Source: Dioszegia crocea (Eukaryota; Basidiomycota; Tremellomycetes; Tremellales; Bulleribasidiaceae). Taken from it: a stretch of DNA of 64,000 bases. Below, piece after piece: positions 13,984 to 25,817 of this stretch (the first letter of the stretch is position 1; each line of letters opens with the position of its first letter). The notes under the pieces are model-generated. The model was not told the origin of the DNA. It saw nothing but the letters and a program-made list of their open reading frames with translations, and did no database searches. A program made the translations under genes and the position numbers. Location of the stretch: contig BCKK01000010.1 in NCBI GenBank assembly GCA_001600615.1, positions 127,632 to 191,631 on the forward strand, in the 5' to 3' direction.

Positions 13984-14476
13984 AGCGTATATTGATCTGT
14001 AAGACGTATGGGTGCTGGGTATATGACTTTTGGTGGTGGTGGCGACGAGTAGTCAAGGTTCCGGGGTATTTGCTGAAGTAAGCATTGGGTGGCGGATTGT
14101 GCGGCGATGACCGCCGTTTCATCGTCTATAACGCGCTGATTGATGCCCTCGCCTTCACCTTGCCCATACCTCCTCTCCCCTCTCCCCCAATACCCCATCA
14201 AGACACACACCACAGTAGGCCAGCTCTTCATAGACTGACTCCACTGAGAATCACGGAAAGCGTATCCCAATAGTCTCGCAAGAGATACCAGGACGGCACC
14301 GTAAAAGCCAGCTTTGGGAACCGGTACGTTTCCCATCCATTGATTAGGCACTTCGCCACTGCGTTTGCAGCGCAGAATCATACGCTGATGCCTCCTGTAG
14401 CCAGCCGGAGTACCTCAGCTGTGATACTACTGAGAAACCCAAACGAACCGGAAATCGGAACGAAGCGCCATCAGAA
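13984..14476. promoter_or_regulatory. Divergent promoter region, DDX41 / CRM1
   Basis: Bidirectional promoter and 5' leaders of the helicase (-) and exportin (+). A minus-strand open frame (13977-14381; includes GFYGAVLVSLARLLGYAF) fills much of it and overlaps the helicase start codon. I do not accept it as a gene without transcript support. A pyrimidine-rich block lies around 14150-14200. Confidence 0.45.
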
Positions 14477-17400
14477 ATGGAGGTATGTTGAAGAGAAGGA
14501 TTTGATGAGCAGAGTGGAAGAGCTGATTGGACTCTTAGGCCATTTTGGATTTCTCGAATGACTTGGATATCAAGTGAGATACTGCCTGCTCAAGTTCCAC
14601 ACAGTCCAATAGCTGACAGTCTTCAGCCTCCTTGACCAGATTGTCCAGGCCTTCGTGGCCGGAACTGGGGAACAGGTATGCGGTATTTTCCCTTTATTGC
14701 CCTGCTTCGCTGACTCCTTCAGCAACAAACCGCCCAGCGCGTTTTGACACAGTTCCAGGAGAATCCTGATGCATGGCAACGTGTGCCAGCGGTGCTCGAG
14801 ACATCGACCAACCTGAACACGAAGGTTGGTTGACCTTCCTTTGACGAGGCAACGTGTGATATTTGCTGATTCACAGTACATCGCTTTGCAGATTCTAGAG
14901 AAGCTTGTCCAAACCAAATGGAAAGCGCTCCCAGCAGAGCAGCAACAGGGTGAGTTGTAATCAACCCATCCAAGTTTGGCCCAGCTCATCACTTCAGGTA
15001 TCCGGAACTTTATCGTTCAGGTGACGGTGGACATTTCGTCAGATGAGCAGCGGATGAGACGGGAGAAGGGATATTTGAACAAGCTCAACTTGGTCTTGGT
15101 CCAGGTATGTCATGCTCAGCTAATCGATATCCCAACAAGAATTGTGGACCCCAAGCTGACACGTGCAGATCCTCAAACAGGCCTGGCCCAAAGACTGGCC
15201 ATCCTTCATTCCCGAAATCGTCGCCTCATCACGAACCAATCTCACCCTCTGCGAAAACAACATGATCATCCTCCGTCTACTCTCGGAAGAAGTATTCGAC
15301 TTCTCCGCCGAGCAAATGACACAAGCCAAGACCAAGGCATTGAAGCAGTCCATGTGCACCGAGTTTTCAGAGGTCTTCCAGCTCTGTAACGAGGTTCTTG
15401 AAAAAGCCAACAAGCCGAGTTTGATCAAGGCGACATTGGAGACGCTACTGCGGTTCTTAAATTGGATTCCGCTGGGTTACATCTTCGAAACCCAGATTAT
15501 CGATTTCCTCGTGTCACGAGTGAGTTCCCTTGTTTTGACTGGCGGACCTTTTTGCTGATGTCCAGTTCCTCGAAGTCCCAGAATTTCGCAATGTCACCCT
15601 CAAGTGTTTGTCGGAGATTGGCGGGCTGAATGTCGGACCAGAGTACAATGATAAATTCGTCACTCTCTTCAATGTCGTCATGACTTCCGTCAACCGCATG
15701 GTGCCTCCCAACACAGGTGAGCTAGCAGAATCAGGTAGTGAGGTCTAGCTGACTCTCAGATCTGGCTGCTGCCTACGCCACATCGGACGACGAGGATCAG
15801 CAACTGATCAATAACCTCGCTCTATTCCTCACCAACTTCCTTCACCCCCATTTACGCCTTATTGAAAATCCCGAGAACATGGAATTACTGGTCAATGCGC
15901 ATCTGTACTTGATCAAGATTTCAACAGTGGACGATCGGGAGGTGTTCAAGATCTGTCTAGAGTACTGGGGCAAGGTAAGCTAGAGATGGATGGCTCCGTA
16001 TTCGTCGAAATCTAGCTTACAAAATAGCTTGTTGCAGAACTCTACGAAGAGATCCAATCATTACCCCTCAGCGATCTCAACCCGCTCATGAGCCTAAACC
16101 TGGGTGGTCTGGGCGGATCGCAGGGATTAGGATTGAACGGTGTGCCACTCCGGAAGAACATCTACGCCGACATTCTGTCCAACTTGAGGCTGGTGATGAT
16201 TGAAAAGATGGTCAAGCCTGAGGAGGTGAGCTCGGTCGCCGTCGCGATTCGCGAGACAAGCTGACGGTATAGGTTCTGATTGTGGAAAACGATGAAGGAG
16301 AGATTGTGCGAGAATTCATGAAGGAGAGTGACACCATTGTGCTCTACAAATCGATGAGAGAGGTGTTGGTGTATCTCACTCATCTGGACGTGAATGATAC
16401 CGAGCAGATCATGACGGACAAGCTGTCCAAGCAGGTCAGTTGGGCGATACCCATCGAGGCCAGAAACTTGAAGCTGATCTTTAGATTGACGGATCTGAAT
16501 GGAGCTGGAACAACCTCAACACGCTCTGTTGGGCTATCGGGTCCATCTCGGGTGCCATGAGTAAGCTTGCAGATTGTTGATAGCGCGAAGTCTTAAGCTG
16601 ACACTATAGATGAGGAAACCGAGAAGCGATTCCTGGTGACAGTCATCAAGGAGCTCCTAGGATTGACCGAGATGAAGCGCGGGAAAGACAACAAGGCGGT
16701 CTGTGCATCCGACATCATGTACATTGTCGGCCAATACCCTCGATTCCTCAAAGCGCATTGGAAGTTCCTCAAGACTGTCGTCAATAAACTCTTTGAATTC
16801 ATGCACGAGACGCACGAAGGTGAGCTGGGCGTTCTTATCAATGCGAAGTCTATAGCTAACGATCTGCAGGTGTCCAAGATATGGCTTGTGATACCTTTAT
16901 CAAGATTGCGCAAAAGTGTAGGAGGCACTTTGTGATGCAGCAGGCGGGGGAGCATGAGCCGTTTATCGATGAGATTTTGAGGACTTTACATCGTATCACG
17001 GTGGATTTGGCGCCGCAGCAGGTGAGTTACTCCGCACCTGGTCAAGGTGGGTCGGCGAGCTCATCGTTTAGGTTCACACCTTCTACGAGGCCGTCGGCAA
17101 TATGATTTCGGCGCAGCCTAACCGGCCAACCCAAGAGCGGCTCATTGACAAATTGATGGAATTGCCAAATAACGCTGTAAGTTCAGCTACACTACTCGCA
17201 CTGCGCCCGTATTAAAGCTCATTGAATAGTGGGACAACCTGATGCAACAAGCAGCGTCAAACGTTGACGTCCTGGGCAACGCGGACAATGTGAAGATCAT
17301 GTCCAACATTCTCAAAACCAACGTCTCGGCATGTTCCAGTATCGGCTCTTTCTTCCTTCCTCAGCTTGGCCGGATTTGGCTAGATATGCTGGGTCTGTAC

Positions 17401-18728
17401 AAGGCCGTCAGTGGGATCATCAGCGAGCAGGTTGCTTCGCAAGGTAGGCTAAGTGCTGCACGTGCGCCCCATGTCGCAGTAGCTGACCAAACAGGATTGA
17501 TCGCTACCAAAACGCCCAAAGTCCGATCGCTCCGGACAATCAAGAAGGAGATTTTGAAGCTGGTGGAGACTTACGTCAAGAAGGCGGAAGATTTAGATGG
17601 CGTCAACCAGAATCTCATCCCGGGTTTATTGGACGCTATTCTGGGAGACTACAATAGGAACGTCCCTGCTGCTCGGGATGCCGAGGTGTTGAATGTGGTG
17701 GCTACCATTGTGTCCAAGCTAGGAGTGAGTTGCGTTAGGTGGCCCATTAGTCATACCGTCAGCTGACACATTATAGCCCTTGCTCGCTACTCAGATTGGA
17801 CCCATTCTCGATGCTGTCTTTGAACCTACATTGGGGATGATCAATCAGGACTTTGCAGAGTACCCTGAGCACCGCGGAGGCTTCTTTAAGCTTCTTCGAG
17901 CCATCAACTTGACTTGCTTCGCATGTGAGTTGATAATAGCAGGCTGCTGGCCAGGCAAGATAGCTGACGATCCAGCGCTCCTCGAGCTTCCTCCTGCGCA
18001 GTTCAAGCTCGTCATGGATTCGATCGTCTGGGCTTTCAAGCACACCATGCGAGATATCGCCGATATGGGACTAAGCAGTGAGTTACAATCTACCCATCGA
18101 GTGGCTACAAGCTGACATGGCAGTCGCATTCGAGATTGTCAACAACTTTGCGGCTTCACCTACCGACATTGCTAACTCGTTCTACCAGCAATACCTCCTC
18201 AGCATGTTGGGTGATGTGTTCTACGTGTTGACGGACGCGGACCACAAGTCTGGTGAGTTGCCTTCCGGTTTCGCGTGTCTCATGGTGCGTCAAGCTCCAG
18301 CTCACACCACAGGCTTCCGAATGCAGGCCGTCCTCCTCGCCCGACTCATATCCCTCGTCGAAACCAACTCGGTCCAAGCACCGCTCTTTGACCCCGCGAC
18401 CGTCCCCGACCCCACAATCACCAACAACGTCTTCCTCAAATCCTACATCTCCGACCTTCTCTGTAACGCATTCACGAACGTCCAACCTGCGCAAATATCC
18501 CACTTTGTCAATCTCCTATTCAACCACTCTACCGATCCCATCAAATTCAAATTCACACTCCGTGATTTCCTCATTAGTCTCAAGGAGTTCACAGGGGATC
18601 ATGCCGAGTTGTACATTGAAGAAAAGGAGGCTGAGGTTGAGAAGAAGACTAAAGAAGAGAGGGAGATGGCGCTTAGGGTGCCGGGTATGATCAAGCCTAG
18701 TATGTTGGATGATGAGGGGGATTTATAG
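14477..18728 (+). CDS. CRM1: Exportin-1 / CRM1, nuclear export receptor
   Basis: Ran-GTP-dependent karyopherin that exports leucine-rich NES cargo through nuclear pores. The spliced protein (about 1,080 residues, many small exons) matches CRM1 end to end: [20 protein letters not shown] at the N-terminus, [20 protein letters not shown] (CRIME domain), [18 protein letters not shown], the NES-groove helices ([20 protein letters not shown], then [20 protein letters not shown]), [20 protein letters not shown], and a C-terminus [14 protein letters not shown]. The first coding exon is just ATGGAG (14477-14482) before a GTATGT donor, giving M-E-A-I-L-D-F. The residue aligned with the leptomycin-B-reactive cysteine is threonine (ACC, 16666-16668; [11 protein letters not shown]). 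Confidence 0.96.
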
Positions 18729-19006
18729 CTTGGAGGGTGAGAAGAGGGGAAAGAGTAGGGAGAGTAAGAGGTTCAGGGTAGATATCAATGTGGGGGACTA
18801 GGTTTAGTGTCTCCTTGTTTAATTTTTCTTCTCGTTTCAAAATTCAGTCAATCGCGGTATCTGGAAGTGTGTTGATAGCATTACACAGCCTGTTTTATTA
18901 GTTATGCATGACATCTCCAGATCCGAATAAAGGCCGAAGCGAGTGGAGCAAGCAAGATATAATTGTCCATTAGATTTCTACATTGGTCGACTGTCCTCTA
19001 CCCGAC

Positions 19007-20496
19007 TCAGATCAGACCCCATGCACCAACCGCCACCGCACCACCTACTCCTAACAGAATCGCCACCGCCGCCGATCCCAACCCCTTAGCCACCTGCGCA
19101 CCACTCCCGCTACCTGTAGTCGTACTCGGTCCCGCAGCTGTACTTGCGCCTTTACCTGCAAACATCTGGAAGTTCCTGTAGTAGGTGTATTGCTGAGTTG
19201 GCGAGGCCCAGGAAGAGTCGTCTCCACCAAAGAAGGTCGAGAAGAAGAGTCCAGTCACGCTAGAGATGGAGGATGAGGTGCGGAGGACTGATTGTGGGAA
19301 TTGAAGGGCTGGAACACCATTGTACCATAATCTGGAATGAGTCAGTTGTGCGCATCTCATGAGTAAGAGAGCCAAGGAACTTACTCTACTAGCCCGTTCG
19401 ACTTGCCAACTTCGTTCAGGACGACTAATAACCAGATGGTCTGCCATTTCCCGGTGGCAAATGTGAATTGTCCTCGACCGAGAGAGACACCATAGTCTGA
19501 ATTACATGTCGTTTGGCTTTGCTGACAGAGACTGGATGTTGAGGGAATGTACGCATACACTGCACGAGTCAGCACAAAATCACAAAGGGTGAAAGATACG
19601 TCCACTCACCCTCGCCAGCGCCGTTCTGCCTCCACATCAGACGTGTACTGAAACAGCCTGTGCCGTCCGTCTGGTTTCCGCCCGAACAACCATATCGGTC
19701 TGGTCCACCGCGGATACCGGGGAGCTTGCCGCCGAGGTTGAAGCTGGAGAGTCAGCAAAAGGCTCGCATCGTCGGGGGCCTAGCACCTCGAGCCCAAACA
19801 CTCGAGCAGGTAGCCGTCGGTCCTCCGAGTCAGACGCCTGTGAGGTATATATCGCGCCTCCAATTGTACCACGGATATAGGCAGGGTCTTGACTCACTTG
19901 TAACCAGCAGGGAACCAGATATCGTAGCTCAACAACATCCGCTCATAATTCCCACTCCCCGACGCCACCGTCGTAAAGTTGGAGGTAAATTGCGTTCCGC
20001 CCGTTCTGCTAGAGTAGGACCCCTGTGGATAGCCTACTCGGAGCACAGGCGGCTGTCCAGAGAGATCCGTAACAGCAGGTGTTGACACAGAACCAGTCGC
20101 TGTGGCAGATCGCGAACGGGATGTAGAAGTAGACGCTCGGGTGGCTGAGCCAGTGGGTATTGTGACGCCACCTTGACGGCGTACGAGGGTAGAGGATGAT
20201 GTTCCCGGATCGGCAGAGAAGACGCTGGGGATATGAACTTCCGATCGAAAAGTCTCCTTAAGCATCTTGAGCACTCACACAAAGCTATCACCCCAATCTA
20301 GTTTGCCTCCCGTTGGCTTCCACTTATCGACTATCCAAGAGACAGCATCGTCGCTGTTTAGCGCCGTAGTCGGGACGGAAAAATTGTAAGACGCAGAGGT
20401 GAGACCATAGGTCGAGATGACAGATTGTAGGGTGTCTGCTACTGCTCCTGACGAAAGGAGGGGCAGGGCAAGGAGGATAATCGATAGGGAGTGCAT
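19007..20496 (-). CDS. Secreted, probably GPI-anchored polysaccharide lyase family 14-like protein
   Basis: Starts MHSLSIILLALPLLSSGAVA, a clear signal peptide. A Ser/Thr/Arg-rich linker (TGSATRASTSTSRSR) precedes a beta-rich catalytic-type domain with MLLSYDIWFPAGYK, FNLGGKLPGIRGG, TRLMWRQNGAGE and LGRGQFTFATGKWQTI, ending ...TYYRNFQMFAGKG. The tail is Thr/Ser/Gly-rich, then a hydrophobic end (AVAILLGVGGAVAVGAWGLI), the pattern of a GPI anchor. The conserved blocks look like the PL14 (alginate lyase / glucuronan lyase-like) fold found in many basidiomycetes. The real substrate is unknown; an acidic cell-wall or capsule polysaccharide is possible. Five exons or so with standard introns. Confidence 0.82.
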
Positions 20497-23400
20497 TTCT
20501 TCCAAAGGGCAGAAAAGTCGTGTCTTGATGATGGTTAAGGGGCGTATATTGCTGCGCCGGAACCGCAAAGGAGCGAATGGATGATATCGGAGATGCGGTG
20601 TGCGATCTATGGACAAAGAAGAGAAGAGAAAGGGGGATGAAGTGGACAGAGGCAAAGGCGGTGCTAGGAGGCAACGTTGGTGTTGTTGTCGCCGCTGAGA
20701 TATAAGATCTCATGAGCTATTTTCATCCTTCCAACACCGAGACATCTGACTTCATCCTTCATTTGGTTGGGACTGACCTTATGCAGTCTTCAGTCAAAGA
20801 GAACCTCCTCGCGCATATGCAGCTGACAGGCCGACCACTTCCGGAAGGATCAGCTCCAGCGTGATCAGTCAAAGTAGGCAGGTATCCCTTTCCCACCGCT
20901 GTCTCTACTTAGGCTCACTCTACTTACGCTTACTGAACAGACTGACCTCTTCGCGAGGTCCCATCGTAACGAGTAAATGAGCTGTGTGGATGCGAAGAGA
21001 TGACTAGCGGTCCAATCAGGCGTGCGGCTGATACATTACTACTGATGACTTGGCCCCCTTTGACTCGAGTCTGACAGTACACGGGCTCGAATCATGATAA
21101 GTAGACGAGGGCTTGTCAGGTACGCATCACTGTCCTCTACCCGGTGGTATCGTCATACCGATTGCTGACCTCATAAAGACTCGTCTAGTCATATCGATCG
21201 GCCGAGGGAATCATCTCGCTTGGTCGTGCCGTGCGGTCAAAAACGCCTGCTGAGAGCCAAGGAAGATGTTTGCTGGGGGAGGCAATAACCACATGCACTG
21301 GCATTCGCAGCTGATCGAAGCAAATAGCTCATAAGGTGAAGACGGGTGAGGTTGGTTAGGTCTATCGATTGACTGGTCTCCGAGCTCCAACCCTTCGTCA
21401 GGTCAGCTTTCCACCGTGCGTTTCAAGTCAGATGCAGAAATCTGTTCCTGCATTACCTCCTCATGCGCCTGCGACCCATTCGATTCTGCCAGTAGCTCAC
21501 ATCTGCTCCAAGCTGAGCTGTACTGCTTCGTTTGTGTTTCATGAGACTGGCGGTGGCATCAAGCAGCACTGAGCTGCATGTCAGAATCGACGCGTCGGAA
21601 CACTGCGGGCGGGGCCAATGAATGAAGCCTGCCTAAATACTCTAGTACCTCAGGCTACTGCAGAATACTAGGCTATGCATGAAGAGCCAGAGCTAGATGA
21701 TCAATGCAAGAGCGCGCAATTAGTCTGATCAGGGACGCCTACTGTGCCCAATGCTTGCCAGCCATAGGACGCGTCGCAATCACACCTATAGGCTCCCCTA
21801 TGAAACGCTCCTTCCTCCTTGCAATATACTAGCCAATCGTCAATTTGATCGCAATCGCAGCACATGTACGTGACTCAGGACTTCTTGGGATCCGAACAGC
21901 TCCGACTCGATCGGTAGCGTGACAAGTACGATTATCTAGTTAACCTATGAACAGCACCTCCTGAATCTGGTCCCAATACCCGCGTGCACTCTCGAGAGCG
22001 ATCCAGGGAATTCCTCGTACCTTGATGGCTTGATGATGCAATCGCCTTCATCCATCACGTTGCCGACGAGTCCGGTCCGTTTCCGTCGGATCTCCTTGAG
22101 TCCTTCGGCCCCGGACTGACCCGCCTCCAACCTTGGCCATGATGCATTGGTGGCTGATCGGAGGCATTCCATGGGCGGCAACAGGCGGCAACTCGAAAGC
22201 ACAGATCTCAAAATGACTGCGCAAGAGGCGCACGCTTCGATAAGTGTCCAATCGAGCGGTAACTGACTTGTACGTACAGTCCTTGCTGACCGCCGACTGA
22301 TCCTCTCAGCATGATCGTCACGGTCTCGCTAAGCCGTCGGAAAGATCTGGATGCATGGTGATATGGAGCAGATCAGTATTACTGTGGAACAGATGCACTA
22401 AAGAGCGGCACAGATAGCTCAGGTTTTTGCGAGCTGGCCATGGCTGAGACAGTAAGCGTAGTAAGATTAACCCAGCTACACGGAAGCCTCGGAAGCATGA
22501 GCTCAAGCTGCTTCACTTTACAGCACACATGAAGGTCTGGACTCTTGCCTCTACAGTTTAAGTCTTTCCCATCGATCCCAAACCGATCCATACTTCAGAG
22601 TATCGGCACTGGCTCGCTGACAAGGAACCGCTGACCTTGCTGACGCGTTCATTGCCGGTGGGCCAAATAGCCTACGTGCAGTTAGGCTTCCGAAGATAAG
22701 ATTGCGATCGATTAGCGTTTGGTCCAGATCGGCGGCGCGTGTCAGCTTTCCGCGCTAGAACTGTAACGCTGCCGTAATATCACGTCCTGTCCCTGTCACG
22801 CTGTTCCTTATCTCCCTTCAAGCCTCGGAGGTGCGGAGGCTGAAAGGTTAATATCATACGCGACAAATGGATACGAGTACTATGGTTGCCGCCTAGGAGG
22901 CGGGGCAGATCCAACTCCACAATAATGAAAGATCCGAGATGACGCATTATAAGGTATCAGCGAGTGATTGTGACGCGTCTTATCGCGCCCCGACGCGTTC
23001 ACCTGTAACTTTTCAGATGCATCAATCATTGCCTTCGCTCGACCATGCGATATGACAGTGATATCATCGACCTGTCTCAGACTTCTGCCAACAAGATGCA
23101 TGAGTCAGTCTCCGGGTGAGACGGGGCTGGACGTAGACGATGGTCAGAGACATCGATGCCATCATCACATGCCAGTAACGCCTCTCATAAAAGGACCCTA
23201 TGCACGCGCTTCCATACTCTTCACCCATCGGTCAACCTCTCACTCTTTAACCTTTTTTCTTTCAGGCCCGGCGCCACCCCCACACTCATTTGTTCAACCA
23301 CGCGCCACGTCTCCACGCATACAACCTTACCCCGCGCATCTTCCGGTCACTCCGCTGGTTCGGCACACAAAAGAAATTACCTCATCGGCGTTACCCGGCA

Positions 23401-23983
23401 GTGACAGTGACATCACGGCGTGACAGAGTCACAGGAGACTTTTGCCCTTTATATCTTTCGACGTGAGTGACTTTTTGTGCGCATCGGAGGGTGGTGTTAC
23501 AGGAACCCGTTAGGCGTTTACGGTGCTGCCGGAATATTCAAACCCTTACTTTCTGGTGCGGAGCACAATCACGTCCTGACCTCTAAGCTACAAGCTTCGG
23601 TGTCAGCTTTGCATTCCATTTCTACTTTACCTCTAGCACTTATTCCTCACAGCTACCCCTGGCGGGCTTCATACATATACACGCGACCACCTCCGACGAT
23701 CACCCTCATTAAAACTTGGTAACTTGTCACGCTCACTCTTCGACTACATATAACCAGTAAGTCCCTGCCCCTTCTTCCTCTCTCCCCACCCTCGCCATCT
23801 CCTGCTCCGCGTCCATACTCCTTACCCGCACGAAACATCTACTCCACCCATCTCTACCCGCCATCTATTTACCCCCGCTCTATTCGCTCCGAGACACCAT
23901 CTGACTCCAACCAGCCACCAGCCAGCCACTCCCCGTACCTACACACTCACAACCCTCCCGAACCCTCTCCTCTCTTCGCACGA
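20497..23983. other. 3.5-kb gene-free interval, divergent promoter of the PL14-like and cyclin genes
   Basis: By far the longest interval without a recognisable gene in this dense window. Open frames are short and none shows splice-linked coding character. Five exact ACGCGT hexamers occur (21590, 21769, 22643, 22973, 22993). The last roughly 250 bp before the cyclin start are strongly pyrimidine-rich (long 5' leader), and a possible leader intron donor lies near 23757. A long regulatory region, a non-coding transcript or a fast-evolving small gene could all be here. Confidence 0.5.
22973..22998. promoter_or_regulatory. Paired ACGCGT (MCB-like) elements upstream of the cyclin gene
   Basis: Two ACGCGT hexamers 20 bp apart (22973-22978 and 22993-22998), about 1 kb upstream of the Pcl-type cyclin start. 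In yeasts, MBF (Mbp1/Swi6 or Res/Cdc10) binds this palindrome in G1/S promoters. The assignment here rests only on the motif and on the gene downstream. Confidence 0.4.
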
Positions 23984-25242
23984 ATGTCGTCTTTCTCTCA
24001 GTCCATGTACCCGCAAGGGACCCCCTCATTCGAGCCCACCAGCCCGCAATTCGAGGACCGTGTCCACCCCGCGTCGCTCTCTACGTGCGGTGTCCACAAC
24101 CCGGCCTTGCTAGAGTTTATCAGGACCGACGTCTCCGAGGAGCTAGTCTGTGAGTATTTGGACATCCGCACTTCTCGCACTTTGCTGACTTGCCAGACTT
24201 CCTCTCCACCCGCACCACCGATGTCATCGCGTGCTCCACTACCATTCCTGCACCTGCCACCCCTCCTCACACCCCCGGCAAAGCTGGCGTCGCGCCCTCA
24301 GTCGGCCTCCCTTCCCTCGAGACCTTCATTGGCCATGTCTGCGAGCAGTCCAACGTCCAGGTCTCTACCCTCCTCGCTACCCTCGTCTACCTCGAGCGTC
24401 TCCGCCACCGTCTCCCCAAGGTCGCGAAGGGCATGCCCTGCACGCGTCACCGTGTCTTCCTTGCCACCCTCATTGTCGCCGCCAAGTACCTTAACGACTC
24501 TTCCCCCAAGAACAAGCACTGGTGCCGGTACGCACAGATGTTCAGCCAGGCCGAGGTCAACTTGATGGAGAAGCAGCTCCTGTACCTCCTCGACTACGAC
24601 CTCGGAATCACCGAGGGTGAGATTGCCGGTCACTTCCAGCCCTTCCTATCCCGGTACAGCTTCGACTCACCGGGTCCGTCGTCCGCCGCCTCCTCACCCG
24701 AGCTCGTCTCCACCCCCTCCAGCGCAATCACCTCTCCTTCCTCTGTTGCCAGCTCTGTTGCCAGCCCCATCACCCCTCCTTCCTCTGGCCCCATCCGCCA
24801 CCGTCGCCAGTGTTCCCGGGAAGGCCGATCCTACATGGCTCCCCCACTCGACCGATCCGGTTCTTCCTCTTCCCTCGAGTCGAATGACGGTCCCCTCACC
24901 CCTACTCAGAACTCCCCTACACCTCAGCGACACGCCTACGGTTACGCGAACGCAGCGCGCTCCGCGTCTGCTTCCATCCGTCCTCCCCCCGCGGTGTACA
25001 ACCCAGCTACCTCTGCTACTGGCGCTCTTCCTCGGTCAGTAACGAGCGGCGCGCTCAGGCGGCTCGACCTTGCCAACGCCGCAGCTGCGTCTATCGCTGT
25101 CGCGTCCGTCCAGCCTACCAAGGCCACCTCCCCCAAGGAGCAGTCCTCCGTCTTTGCACGGATACTCCGCATGGACCGCCGACGCCGCCCATCAGGACGT
25201 GCAGACGTAGAGGAGGAGGACGCGCCAACGATCGGGTGGTGA
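23984..25242 (+). CDS. Pcl-type (Pho85-like CDK) cyclin
   Basis: Regulatory cyclin of the Pcl1/Pcl2 group. Two exons (23984-24149 and 24197-25242) give about 403 residues. The cyclin box runs from about residue 85 to 200, with [72 protein letters not shown] and [15 protein letters not shown]. The rest is a Ser/Pro-rich tail with many SP/TP sites, likely phosphorylated, ending [14 protein letters not shown]. Such cyclins drive G1 progression and polarity with Pho85/Cdk5-like kinases. The long upstream region with five ACGCGT elements fits G1/S transcription. The exact Pcl member cannot be told. Confidence 0.9.
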
Positions 25243-25817
25243 TTGAGTTTCATTAGGGAGAATATTTCTGGGCCTTTGGTTTTGGGCGTTTAGGTCATCT
25301 GGGTTCTCAATATAGACGGTTTCATTGTAGCAACATCAATCCCCCTCTAGTCAATCACGACTTTCACGCTCTTTTTTGACGACATAGAGACGGCATATAG
25401 AAATAGCAAGGATCTTATCTCGGGCGCAGGCGCGGCGAGGAGCAGGCGGAGCCTGTGGGACCGAGTCATTTTGTAGCTTATATTGTAGTATGGTGCCTGC
25501 GGTGCAGAAGTACAAGATAGTTAATGAAATGTATCCATGTCCTTGGATGCCAACTTGATTTGAGTTTCTGGTCCTTCCTCTATAACACGCTCTGGATCTA
25601 CAGTGCCAAGGCTAAAGCGATAAGATTCATGCACAAACAACAAGGTGAATTAGAGTATTATGCACAACGACATCTAGGTAAGCAGACAAGATTGCCAGCC
25701 AGACCCGCAGGACGGGTCATGGTGGACCGGGATGAACCGGATGATTTTGGTAGATTCCCCTCCTTCCTCCTTCCACCCCTTCACTTTCACTCCTCAACTC
25801 ACGCTCGACGAAGACTT
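25243..25817. other. 575-bp convergent intergenic interval
   Basis: 3' flanks of the cyclin (+) and the dioxygenase (-). Nothing beyond untranslated sequence is seen. Confidence 0.45.
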
